From contig WRIU01000001.1 in NCBI GenBank assembly GCA_009782565.1, positions 1-64,000 on the forward strand: a stretch of DNA of 64,000 nucleotides. The letters run 5' to 3'. Below the pieces are notes generated by a model. It searched no databases and had not been told where the DNA came from. It saw only the letters and a list, made by a program, of their open reading frames with translations. The position numbers and the translations under genes were made by a program. This DNA is from Betaproteobacteria bacterium. Its GTDB lineage: Bacteria > Pseudomonadota > Gammaproteobacteria > Burkholderiales > Rhodocyclaceae. Below are positions 34,091 through 41,838 of the stretch, in pieces. The number at the start of each line of letters is the position of its first letter. The stretch's first letter is position 1.

Positions 34091-34211
34091 TTTTCCGTCA
34101 AGCCCGCGCTGTTGTGCGGTGCATTGGTTCGATTTTTCGGAAATGCCCCCAAAAATGCCCCCAAATGATTATTGCTGCCCCGCCCCCGGATTAGAGGCGG
34201 AGCGGTTTGTG

Positions 34212-34754
34212 TCAACTGTACGCGTAGTGTGCGGCCTCTTTCCCGACCATCGCCAGGGCTTGCGCCGTGCGGATGCTTTCCGCCATGCCATAGAGCAGGT
34301 TGGGCAGGTCATGCCTACTCTGAAAAGCCCCTGTCTCTGGTATCCCATCCAGCCTTTTCGTGTCATTGGCGACGTGGTTGGCGATCCCGTCCAAGGTCTC
34401 TGATAAGTTCTCCAGCAAAAGCAGCGCGTTTTCTGTCGCTTTGGCAAACCATCTATGCTCATCCGGGTGGAGTGAGTCATTCACCCTGTTCCATAGTTCC
34501 CGCGTGACATTGGCGATGTTCGCGACGCCGCGTATTTCATTTCCTTCGGCCTGTTTGCCTGGCAGTTCAGTCCCCTGAATGAACGCGATGGCTTCATCGT
34601 AGCGGTCGGACGGCAGTTTGCTGAAGCTGTCGATGCCAAAATGCTTGTGCATCTTATTGAAGGCATGGGACCGGTCGTCCGGGTGAAAGCGTTCCAGCAT
34701 CAGCATAGAAATATGTTCGGCCTGTTTGACGGTGATGGTGTCAGTAGTGCTCAT
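34212..34754 (-). CDS. Hypothetical protein with ORF6C-like segment
   Basis: A 180-residue acidic, helical protein. Residues ~33-60 (FNKMHKHFGIDSFSKLPSD, then RYDEAIAFI) resemble the C-terminal ORF6C domain of phage regulatory proteins, here near the N-terminus and without a partner BRO/KilA domain. The remainder is unrecognised. It overlaps the preceding minus-strand gene by 4 bp, so the two are coupled. Element cargo of unknown role. Confidence 0.6.
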   Translation of the reverse strand: MSTTDTITVKQAEHISMLMLERFHPDDRSHAFNKMHKHFGIDSFSKLPSDRYDEAIAFIQGTELPGKQAEGNEIRGVANIANVTRELWNRVNDSLHPDEHRWFAKATENALLLLENLSETLDGIANHVANDTKRLDGIPETGAFQSRHDLPNLLYGMAESIRTAQALAMVGKEAAHYAYS

Positions 34755-35077
34755 GATTTCACCCCCCGCGCTCTCTTTAGATACTTTTCGGCAATCCCAA
34801 TATGGATGGACGCTTCCACCATTTCCGTATCGAACGTGACAAGCAAGCCTTCCAGTTTTTTCCCAAAATCAAAAACAGATTCGCCTTGATCGGGGGGAAG
34901 GTTTTTGCGCGCCCATGTTTGAAGCGCGTGGATCATCATCTTTGCTGTCTGGATTGTCCGGGGCAAACTGAACGTATCGCCTGTCTCAGCCGACGTTTCC
35001 AGCGTGATGAACCCCCCGCATTCGTCAATCTCTTCGCGCGTGACGCGCAATGATGGCAGCGTGATGTTTGTGCTCAT
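34751..35077 (-). CDS. Hypothetical element protein
   Basis: A 108-residue soluble protein, beginning MSTNITLPSLRVTREEIDE, with FSLPRTIQTAKMMIHALQTW in the middle and EASIHIGIAEKYLKRA at the end. I do not recognise it. AAGGAG precedes ATG 35077. It overlaps the next gene by 4 bp (ATGA). Together they form a two-gene unit downstream of the putative small RNA at 35214-35295. Confidence 0.6.
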   Translation of the reverse strand: MSTNITLPSLRVTREEIDECGGFITLETSAETGDTFSLPRTIQTAKMMIHALQTWARKNLPPDQGESVFDFGKKLEGLLVTFDTEMVEASIHIGIAEKYLKRARGVKS

Positions 35078-35213
35078 GATCGTTTCTCCTTTGATCGTTG
35101 CGTTTTTCGCTCCCCCGCTTCCAAACAGGGGGCAGCCAGCGGGTTGGAAGACCGGGATCAAAGGGAACCGGCAGGGCGCGAAGCCCTCCCGCTGGCTGCC
35201 ATTGCTCAGGCAA

Positions 35214-35295
35214 CAAAAAACCGCGTTGGTTGGCGCGGTCTATGCGCCTTTGATCCTTCGGGCTTCCAAACCCGTGCCTGTTGTTTACAGGCAGC
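35214..35295 (-). ncRNA. Putative small RNA, copy 2 (beside hicAB)
   Basis: Read leftward: stem-loop GCCTGT/ACAGGC (35276-35292), CGGG/CCCG hairpin (35259-35274), linker AAGGCGCATAGA, then a CCGCG/CGCGG stem (35221-35238) and TTTTTT, an intrinsic terminator. It matches copy 1 at 32946-33034 over nearly its whole length apart from ~10 inserted bases in copy 1. The loops differ while the stems are kept, which argues for RNA structure. It starts ~100 bases upstream of hicA on the other strand. Confidence 0.55.
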
Positions 35296-35360
35296 CTCAC
35301 GGTACGCCAGTGTTGGGAGGAATGCAAGGAAAATGGCACGGTATGAGATGGAGTGATATT

Positions 35361-35386
35361 GTATTTGTGTGTATTTGTGTGTATGG
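35361..35386 (+). repeat. Direct repeats in the hicAB promoter
   Basis: GTATTTGTGT occurs twice in tandem (35361-35370, 35371-35380) and begins a third time (GTATGG), directly before hicA. Likely operator repeats for HicB autorepression. Confidence 0.55.
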
Positions 35387-35394
35387 TTCAAAGC

Positions 35395-35583
35395 ATGGAC
35401 AGTAAGAAAATCATTCAAAGGCTTCTACGCGAAGGATGGTACAAGGCGCACCAAACAGGGAGCCATGCCAAGTTCAAGCATGCGGGGAAGCCGGGTTACG
35501 TCACTGTCCCACACCCGAAAAAGGACATGCCCACCGGCACGGTCAAGAGCATTTTTGCTCAGGCCGGATGGGACTGGAAATAA
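35395..35583 (+). CDS. hicA: HicA toxin (mRNA interferase)
   Basis: A 62-residue dsRBD-like toxin: MDSKKIIQRLLREGWYKAH, catalytic His in TGSHAKFKH, then VTVPHPKKDMPTGTVKSI and FAQAGWDW. Length and pattern match HicA. An in-frame upstream reading through the GTATTTGTGT repeats is rejected. hicB follows after 12 bp. Confidence 0.93.
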   Translation: MDSKKIIQRLLREGWYKAHQTGSHAKFKHAGKPGYVTVPHPKKDMPTGTVKSIFAQAGWDWK

Positions 35584-35595
35584 GGAGCTTCCGCC

Positions 35596-35982
35596 ATGCT
35601 TTACCCTGTTTACGTTCATGCGGGCGACGCTGCCCACGCGCACGGGATGGAGTTCCCGGACTTTCCCGGTTGCTTCTCGGCAGCCGATGAATGGCAGGAT
35701 ATTCCTCGCATGGCGCAGGAAGCCATCGAGTGCCATATGGCCGGGGAAGGCTTGCCCTTGCCAAAGGCTACGCCGCTCGAAGAGCTTGCCACACGCACCG
35801 AGTACGCCGGGGGCGTTTGGATGCTGGTGGATATTGACGTAAGCCGCATCGATCCAAGCCCGCAGCGTGTGAATATCTCGCTCCCTCGCTTCCTGTTGGC
35901 AGAGATCGACCGCTATGCGAAGGAACGGGGCGCTACGCGCTCAGGCTTCCTTGCTGAGGCGGCACGGGCTGCGATGCTGTGA
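35596..35982 (+). CDS. hicB: HicB antitoxin
   Basis: A 128-residue antitoxin. The N-terminal partial RNase H-like domain is marked by YPVYVHAGDAAHAHGMEFPD and FPGCFSAADEWQDI; the C-terminus is a ribbon-helix-helix (VNISLPRFLLAEIDRYAKE, TRSGFLAEAAR), the larger HicB type. It neutralises HicA and represses the operon. Confidence 0.93.
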   Translation: MLYPVYVHAGDAAHAHGMEFPDFPGCFSAADEWQDIPRMAQEAIECHMAGEGLPLPKATPLEELATRTEYAGGVWMLVDIDVSRIDPSPQRVNISLPRFLLAEIDRYAKERGATRSGFLAEAARAAML

Positions 35983-36014
35983 GGGGGGCGAGCTACTCAC
36001 GGATAGGCACTACA

Positions 36015-36236
36015 CTACCGGACGTGCTTTAACTCTTCGCGCTGCTCTCTCAGCATCCGCGCCATTTCCCTGAGCATGCCACGCAAGCCGCCCTTGAAGG
36101 CATTGCGAGAAACAATCGCCTTACCTTCGGCAGACTTCGGCCCGGTCGATTTTTCCCAAGGTTTCCACTGGCGTATCAATGACGATTGCCTCTCCCTGCG
36201 TTCCGGCGTCCAACAGTTTGTTTGGCTCATTTTCAT
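36015..36236 (-). CDS. Small conserved hypothetical protein overlapping its neighbour
   Basis: A 73-residue basic protein: CWTPERRERQSSLIRQWKPW, KSTGPKSAEGKAIVSRNAF and KGGLRGMLREMARMLREQRE. I recall this W-K-P-W-E-x-S-T-G-P-K pattern from short proteins of proteobacterial mobile elements, with no known function. Start options are ATG 36236 or 36230. Its first 116 bases overlap the 3' end of the preceding minus-strand gene in another frame, an unusually long overlap for two plausible genes. Confidence 0.6.
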   Translation of the reverse strand: MKMSQTNCWTPERRERQSSLIRQWKPWEKSTGPKSAEGKAIVSRNAFKGGLRGMLREMARMLREQREELKHVR

Positions 36237-36711
36237 TTCCCCCCGCACGCGAGGGTGGCGCGGTTCCGTTGTTGATCTGTTGCGGCCCGGTCGTGACGTT
36301 CGCTTGCCTTGCGAACACGACCGGCGGGTTTTTGATGTTCGCCAGTGTCTCAAGGGTTGTACGGCACTGCGCCTGTGCGCGTAAAGCCATCCTCATGAAT
36401 GCTTCAAGGTTGGGCATGTGCGTTTGCTCCGTCGACCTTTCTGCCATTCGAGTAAAGATTGATTGCAGTGCCGTCGCCTGATTGATGAGCATATGTTCAA
36501 CGTAGGCCATGCTGCCTTCCTTTGTACGCCTCCCAATCTCCAGCAATGAACCTACCATTCCGGCAAGATCAACATCCTTTGACAAGTCATCAGACTGCAT
36601 TCTCCTGATAACCCGGTAGGCTGAGAAGGACGGGGAGTTCAGAATGTCGGCATATTCTTGTTTGTCGGCACAAGATATGTTTTCAATCCGTTTGGTCATT
36701 TGATCTCTCAC
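36121..36711 (-). CDS. Conserved hypothetical element protein
   Basis: A 196-residue protein. Residues ~75-140 (LINQATALQSIFTRMAERS, FMRMALRAQAQCRTTLETLA, VVFARQANVTTGPQQINNG) match a pattern I recall in hypothetical proteins of proteobacterial islands; the role is unknown. The C-terminal ~40 residues share DNA with the next gene. Start is the first ATG; MTKRIEN four codons later is possible. Confidence 0.62.
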   Translation of the reverse strand: MRDQMTKRIENISCADKQEYADILNSPSFSAYRVIRRMQSDDLSKDVDLAGMVGSLLEIGRRTKEGSMAYVEHMLINQATALQSIFTRMAERSTEQTHMPNLEAFMRMALRAQAQCRTTLETLANIKNPPVVFARQANVTTGPQQINNGTAPPSRAGGNENEPNKLLDAGTQGEAIVIDTPVETLGKIDRAEVCRR

Positions 36712-36740
36712 TTAGATTCATAATCCGCCGGTTAGATTGC

Positions 36741-37577
36741 TCACGTCGCGCCCTTTTTCTGTGGTTGCTTGCCTAACTCCTCCAGCTTTGCAAACAGTTC
36801 CTCAAAGTTCGTATCGTCGCCACCTTCTTGAGCCTGGGCCGTCTTGTTCAGCATTAATTTTCCGCCGGACTTGCCCGCGCTTCCTCCCTTGGAGGGCGCT
36901 GCAATCGGCGCCTTGCTGCCCTTCGCTTTGCTGGAAAAAAGCCCTTTGAGCGGGTTTTTCCCCTTGCCCGATCTGCCAGCGCCACCCTTGCCCGGGTCGC
37001 CTTTTGCTTTTTCTCCCTTACCCTCGCCCTCGGCCACGCTTTCCTTGGCCTTGCCTTCCGGGCTGCCGACAACGCGAGTACCTTGTAGTTTGACCTTCAG
37101 GCCAACCCCCGCCCGGACAAATCCGTCTTTGTCTACAAGGATGTGCGCGCCGTTCATCGTTATCCATTTATTTCCGTCCTGGTCATCATCCATCGCCCCC
37201 TGTTTTCGTACAGGGGCATCAAACCGGGGCTTTCCGCTTTCTTCCAGCGCGCAGCGCAAGGCGACCCGGTTTGAGGAAACGAGCCGCTCCCAAGTGATGC
37301 GCCTTCCGGACGGCCAGCTTTTGACACCCGTGCCGTCTGCACCACGGAACGCCAATCTGTCCTCTTGGGTCAAACCAATATCGACGCCTTGCTCTAGCGC
37401 CGTATTCAGGATGTCGTTCCCCTCATCAATGAGAACCCCGACATCTCGCTCGCCCTTCAAGCTGCGGCTCTTTGGGTCATCCAACAGAACACGGTAAGCC
37501 TCATCCATCGTGCCGCGTGTCATGCTCGTCTCGATTTTGTTTAACCGGGTCTTCAGGCTGTGAATCTCATTCCTCAT
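36741..37577 (-). CDS. Hypothetical element protein with Gly/Lys-rich tail
   Basis: A 278-residue protein. Residues 1-125 are globular and charged. GNKWITMNGAHILVDKDGF near 135-155 resembles a short motif near the C-terminus of phage head-associated proteins. Residues ~170-250 are Gly/Lys/Ala-rich and low complexity, and the last 25 are acidic-helical. I cannot assign a function. It lies between two other uncharacterised element genes, 1 bp after the TubC_N-like gene's stop. Confidence 0.6.
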   Translation of the reverse strand: MRNEIHSLKTRLNKIETSMTRGTMDEAYRVLLDDPKSRSLKGERDVGVLIDEGNDILNTALEQGVDIGLTQEDRLAFRGADGTGVKSWPSGRRITWERLVSSNRVALRCALEESGKPRFDAPVRKQGAMDDDQDGNKWITMNGAHILVDKDGFVRAGVGLKVKLQGTRVVGSPEGKAKESVAEGEGKGEKAKGDPGKGGAGRSGKGKNPLKGLFSSKAKGSKAPIAAPSKGGSAGKSGGKLMLNKTAQAQEGGDDTNFEELFAKLEELGKQPQKKGAT

Positions 37578-37578
37578 T

Positions 37579-38145
37579 TCAATGCTCCTTGTTTGGTTTC
37601 AGGGCATACGCCCGATACTCTTTGCTTCGGTTGCATGCGGCCAGCACCTCATCAATGACCGCCTGTGACCTCTCATCGATTGAGGCAAGCCAAGACCTTA
37701 TTGCGGCCTCTTGCGCCTCGCTAAGAGTCTCTGGTGGCGTGGTGGTGGATAACTCGAAGGGTTCCGCCGCAATCGCTTCCGGGTGTGCCCGCAGAATGCC
37801 GTCGTGTGTGTCGCCACTTGGTACGAAGTGCACCCGTACCACGTCGCCGGGGAAGTGCAGACGCCACCAGTACGAGACCTTCGGCCCGGCCTGTTCAGCC
37901 CTCGCCAGCCGCTCGGCTTCCCCCCTGGGGAAACCTGCCTCGTATTCGAGTATGGCCGCGCGCTCTTCAAACGCTTCGTTTTTCGCCTCCAGCAATTCGG
38001 ATAGCAGCGCTGCCTTGTTTTCCCGGATGGACGGAAGTAACCTATCCAAAGTTTCCGGCTTGCCCTCCGCTTCCAGTTCTCCGGATGGTGAAACCGACAG
38101 GTGTACACCCTGCCGTTCGAGTTCGAGAAAAATGGGCGCGTTCAC
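37579..38145 (-). CDS. Hypothetical protein with TubC_N-like opening
   Basis: A 188-residue protein. Residues 4-55 (LELERQGVHLSVSPSGELE through IRENKAALLSELLEAK) resemble the TubC N-terminal docking fold, which also appears at the start of mobile-element proteins. The rest (SYWWRLHFPGDVVRVHFVP, then helical) is unrecognised. ATG overlaps the primase stop by 4 bp, so it is coupled to the primase gene. Confidence 0.6.
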   Translation of the reverse strand: MNAPIFLELERQGVHLSVSPSGELEAEGKPETLDRLLPSIRENKAALLSELLEAKNEAFEERAAILEYEAGFPRGEAERLARAEQAGPKVSYWWRLHFPGDVVRVHFVPSGDTHDGILRAHPEAIAAEPFELSTTTPPETLSEAQEAAIRSWLASIDERSQAVIDEVLAACNRSKEYRAYALKPNKEH

Positions 38146-40562
38146 ACCGTCACCCTGATCGTTTCACTATCATCATCGCCAGCACCCCCCTTTCTATCCG
38201 CTACAACGCTACAACCCGCGCCGTTACTAGGTTTTTGCGTAGCTTTTTGGTTTTCGCTTCCGCTACGTAGCGGATCATCCGCAACAGGGTTTCCCGCGCC
38301 GTTACTGGGTTGTAGCGCCGTAGCGCTTGCAGGGGGGGGTACAGGCAGATAGCGCGTAAATGCGTCCTCAAACTGCTTTCGTTCGTAGCCCTTGTTGACA
38401 ACATAGGCGCTTAACCGAAGGTCTTTTGACCGTATGCCGTAACCAGCCAATTTGGTCGATACCTGCCGTGGGCTGATTCGTTTTCCACGGTTGTAAGTTG
38501 CCCACGGCTTTTCATCATCATCGCAGAGCGCGTCAATCAGTTCTTTTGTCGTGATGCGTTCTACGTGCTTCGCCTCAAACACTTCCATAATGTCGGAGAG
38601 AAGTTTGTTACCGATGGTGGCGACTTCATCCGCGCCACCGGAAATAGCGATTGCTGCTCGCCTTGCCGTATCCGGCCAGATGCCGCCCGCAACGTCAGCA
38701 ATGGCGAGTAGAGGCTCCCAGTTGTCTTGCGCCCGGTCGTTCAACGACTGCGGCAGTGCTGGCCTCGAATATCGTACCGCCTCACGGTTGTCATCAGCGA
38801 ACCGGCATAGGCGTGAGGCAAGACCATCAAACAGGCCGGGTTCAGCGTAGCGAAGCCGATCAACATCTTCATGCTGCAACCTGCGCCGCAGGTCGAGCGT
38901 GATTGCCCTATCCATGATTGTGCCAGCCCTCTTACCGATACCGGCTACGGCTTTCGCGCCCCACGTACTGAATTGCTTTGGTGTGTGGTCGTCCCCAACA
39001 ACGCGAACGACATAGGCAGTATCACGATCATGCCCACTGTTAAGGATGCCTCGTAAATCGCTTTGCGGGTCGTCCATAAACGAATCAGCCTCATCAATCA
39101 TCAGTGTCGGCCTCCACGCATCAATCACGCGAAACAGCGCCGCCGGCGTGATGTTGCTTGCCACCATCGAGCGATATGAGAGTTTGCCCAACAGCTTGAG
39201 TAGCAGAGACTTCCCGCAACGCATTTCAGGCGCGGTAATGACCGCTATGGGCGCAAACTGAACAACATCTATTACCCATGTCATTGCAACCCATAGCGCC
39301 GCCGCCTGGGCTGTCTCAGGCTTGCAGACGATGAACCGCTGGATAGTGTTTGCAATGTCTGACAGCAGGGCGTCACCCCTCACAGGCTCAGGCCACGGCG
39401 TCACGTCGTCGAACTCGATACCGTCCGTGGACTGTTGCCCGTCTCGCTCTTTCTGTACCAACTTGTCGAGTACGGTTGCGCGCATCCCAAGTAGCTTGGC
39501 TACTTTTGCCCTGCTCTGTTCGTATTCAACAGCGGACAAACCGGCAAGTCGCTCAATCGCTTCGTCCGCCGTCTCTGGTGAAGGTTCAGCAGCATTGCTT
39601 GGAGGCTCTACTGCCTCACCGGAAAGCACTGAATCAATGCACCTCTTTACCGCCTCAAGCCCTTGCGCTTGGTGAAGGTCATTGAAGTCGCTTCCACCCT
39701 CTAGGCGTTCGTCCCCGAAGTTCGGGACAGCCACCACGCCACCGACCTCCGACGCCGCTTCCCGCGCCTTCGTGAGGCCGGGGTTTCCATTCGTGTGGCG
39801 ATCATCATCGGCGCAAAGTACGATCTTTGCATCCGGAAACTTTTCGCGTAACGAAAGCGCCACCGGCTTCAGGTTCCCGCAATCAAAAGCCACTGCCACC
39901 GCGTGGCCGGTTGCCTCATGGATGCTCGCCGCCGTGGCGTAGCCCTCACAGACGCACACAACGCCGTTTGGTTGGCCGATGTCGTAGTAACAACCCCGCT
40001 TCTGGCCTCCGGAAAGGAAACGCTTTTCGCCCGCCTCATTGATGAACTGGACGCTATTCAGCACGCCACCCGTATCACGCACCGGGATGACCAACAGCAG
40101 CCCGGAAAGGGCATCCGGAAGACAAGGCGCGTCACGTCTTGCATTGTCGGCATGGATGAGCCTCGCGCCATAGGGCTGTACGCCCTTGATCTCCAGGTAC
40201 CCATGCCCCGTGCACGGGTACGAATCCGACCAGATCAACTGCGCCGCCTCCCGTGCCTCTTCCCGACGCTTGGCTTGCTCGGCTTCGCGCTCCAGCTTTG
40301 CCGCCTTGATACGTTCACGGTGCGCGGACTCTTCCGCAGGTGTCCATTGCCGCCCCCGGTCGGCTTGCCACACCTCTTCAAGCCCCGTTGCATAGCAACC
40401 GAAAACGCCGCCTGTGCCATCCTCAAACATCCTGCACCATCCAGCTTTGTTCCCGTTCGCCTTGCCTACGCCGGGGAATTTGTGCCACTTGCCAGGGATA
40501 ATTTGATCTGGGGGCGTCATTCCTGTTGAAATGATTACGTCTCGAAATTGTGCCTCAGACAT
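38142..40562 (-). CDS. Element primase-helicase: Toprim plus DUF3631 ATPase
   Basis: An 806-residue protein likely to drive replication of the excised element. The N-terminus is primase-like (GKWHKFPGVGKANGNKAGW). A Toprim domain at ~200-275 shows VCVCEGYATAAS and KIVLCADDDRHTNG. A central ATPase carries Walker A APEMRCGKSLLLK and Walker B LMIDEADSF, and the DUF3631 region follows (WATYNRGKRISPRQVSTKL). The last ~60 residues are low complexity. ATG 40562 is preferred over one 14 codons upstream. Confidence 0.85.
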   Translation of the reverse strand: MSEAQFRDVIISTGMTPPDQIIPGKWHKFPGVGKANGNKAGWCRMFEDGTGGVFGCYATGLEEVWQADRGRQWTPAEESAHRERIKAAKLEREAEQAKRREEAREAAQLIWSDSYPCTGHGYLEIKGVQPYGARLIHADNARRDAPCLPDALSGLLLVIPVRDTGGVLNSVQFINEAGEKRFLSGGQKRGCYYDIGQPNGVVCVCEGYATAASIHEATGHAVAVAFDCGNLKPVALSLREKFPDAKIVLCADDDRHTNGNPGLTKAREAASEVGGVVAVPNFGDERLEGGSDFNDLHQAQGLEAVKRCIDSVLSGEAVEPPSNAAEPSPETADEAIERLAGLSAVEYEQSRAKVAKLLGMRATVLDKLVQKERDGQQSTDGIEFDDVTPWPEPVRGDALLSDIANTIQRFIVCKPETAQAAALWVAMTWVIDVVQFAPIAVITAPEMRCGKSLLLKLLGKLSYRSMVASNITPAALFRVIDAWRPTLMIDEADSFMDDPQSDLRGILNSGHDRDTAYVVRVVGDDHTPKQFSTWGAKAVAGIGKRAGTIMDRAITLDLRRRLQHEDVDRLRYAEPGLFDGLASRLCRFADDNREAVRYSRPALPQSLNDRAQDNWEPLLAIADVAGGIWPDTARRAAIAISGGADEVATIGNKLLSDIMEVFEAKHVERITTKELIDALCDDDEKPWATYNRGKRISPRQVSTKLAGYGIRSKDLRLSAYVVNKGYERKQFEDAFTRYLPVPPPASATALQPSNGAGNPVADDPLRSGSENQKATQKPSNGAGCSVVADRKGGAGDDDSETIRVTV

Positions 40563-40743
40563 GCCGAAGCCCTCCAATAAATAAGAGGTACTCCGCAACG
40601 CCAAAAGGAATTACGCCAGCCATCGCAAATTTGACAATCGCGTTTTTTAGGCTACGACGGCGTGGCCATCTTGTATAATTTGCGCTGGATTTATTCTTTT
40701 TGGCCGTCATTGCGCGGCCATTTTTATTGTTCATGGCGTCACC

Positions 40744-40935
40744 TCACGCCATGTCAGAAACAAATTTCTGAATGTCAGAAGCTTTCCAAACAGTTACATT
40801 TGGCCCTAGACGGATTGGCTTTGGCGCTCTCCCTTCTCTCACCCACTGCCACCAAGTGCTTTTTGAAACTGGAATTTGGTCAGGTACGATTTGTGACAGC
40901 CGGTAAAGGCCGTCAGGTTTGTTTTGTGTTTGCAT
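40744..40935 (-). CDS. alpA: AlpA-family regulator/excisionase
   Basis: A 63-residue MerR-like winged helix protein: GLYRLSQIVPDQIPVSKST, WWQWVREGRAPKPIRLGPNV, VTVWKASDIQKFV. AlpA proteins activate or aid excision of P4-like elements. It lies between the primase and the integrase-side genes, the usual position. Confidence 0.9.
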   Translation of the reverse strand: MQTQNKPDGLYRLSQIVPDQIPVSKSTWWQWVREGRAPKPIRLGPNVTVWKASDIQKFVSDMA

Positions 40936-41084
40936 TGCCTTTCATCCGAGTAAAGTGACTGAGTGCAGTCACGGCAATGCTGATGTTGCACAGTACAGGT
41001 ATGGGTATCGCAAGTATGGGGTATGGGTTATTTTGGTATTGGGTATGGTTTTTTTTCACCCACACCCAACACCCATGCCAAAAA

Positions 41085-41741
41085 TTACTTGTTTACGATT
41101 TCCCCGTCTGCTCGTAACCGCTTCCATGTAGTATCAAAAGTGCTATCTGTGAACATTTGTCTGTCTGTCTGTTTGCGTAATTCTGCTTTTATCCCGCACT
41201 TTCCGGGTGGGTTCTTTGGTAATGCTTTCGGGTCATGCCCCAAGGCCATTATTCTTTCCAGTATCCACCTCTTCCTTGTCTGGACTTTTGTTTCGTCGCT
41301 TGGTGAGGCTGTTTCTGTTGGCAGTGATTCTATAACCGCTTTTCCCGCTGCATCATTGGCTGTATCTGATTCCTCTTCCGTTACAGGTTGTGATACTGGT
41401 GATGGGTCAGTATGAAAAGGAAAATTCGGGTATGTGTACAGCTTCCTTCTTGCCCACTCAATAACCTCTTTTGGGATATAGGCATCAAACCTATCGCCAG
41501 TATCGACAATCGCGACTTTTGTAGTCAGTAGCTTTGCACCGACAGCGAAATTGATTTCATTTAGCGTCCTTTGCATCACCTGTTTGAAAGATAGTTTTTT
41601 TGCATTTCCAATGTCATTGAAGGCCCTTTCAACTTCTTCATTTGTCCAATTTGGGCATACCCCGTGCAAAAGAGATACGACTTCTACATCAACCCATATA
41701 TCCTTTTCAAAATATTCCCTCTTTTCTTCTTCGGTCATCAT
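41085..41741 (-). CDS. Hypothetical element protein
   Basis: A 218-residue protein. N-terminus MTEEEKREYFEKDIWVDVEV and VVSLLHGVCPNWTNEEVERA are soluble and helical. The C-terminal part (ILERIMALGHDPKALPKNPP, then KQTDRQMFTDSTFDTTWKRL) has the look of a winged-helix DNA-binding segment seen in phage and island proteins. No firm family. Two adjacent ATGs (41741, 41738) are possible; the longer frame from 41828 lacks support. Confidence 0.6.
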   Translation of the reverse strand: MMTEEEKREYFEKDIWVDVEVVSLLHGVCPNWTNEEVERAFNDIGNAKKLSFKQVMQRTLNEINFAVGAKLLTTKVAIVDTGDRFDAYIPKEVIEWARRKLYTYPNFPFHTDPSPVSQPVTEEESDTANDAAGKAVIESLPTETASPSDETKVQTRKRWILERIMALGHDPKALPKNPPGKCGIKAELRKQTDRQMFTDSTFDTTWKRLRADGEIVNK

Positions 41742-41838
41742 CACGCCACCCCTTAACGCCCCTGAAAGGATGCCGCGCCATCCGGGCAGGGTTCCCCGGT
41801 TTTCGCCCCGTCGGGCTAGGCGCGGCAATATCGTTACA

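Noticed and set aside
35361-35386. Short CRISPR-like direct repeats
   Set aside because: Only two and a half 10-bp units without spacers; better read as hicAB operator repeats. No CRISPR array was seen anywhere in the window.
40674-40727. Plus-strand promoter (TATAAT) followed by a GGCCG/CGGCC hairpin with T-run between the primase and alpA genes
   Set aside because: The implied transcript would be only ~40 nt and no matching -35 box was found at 17 bp; coincidence is likely.
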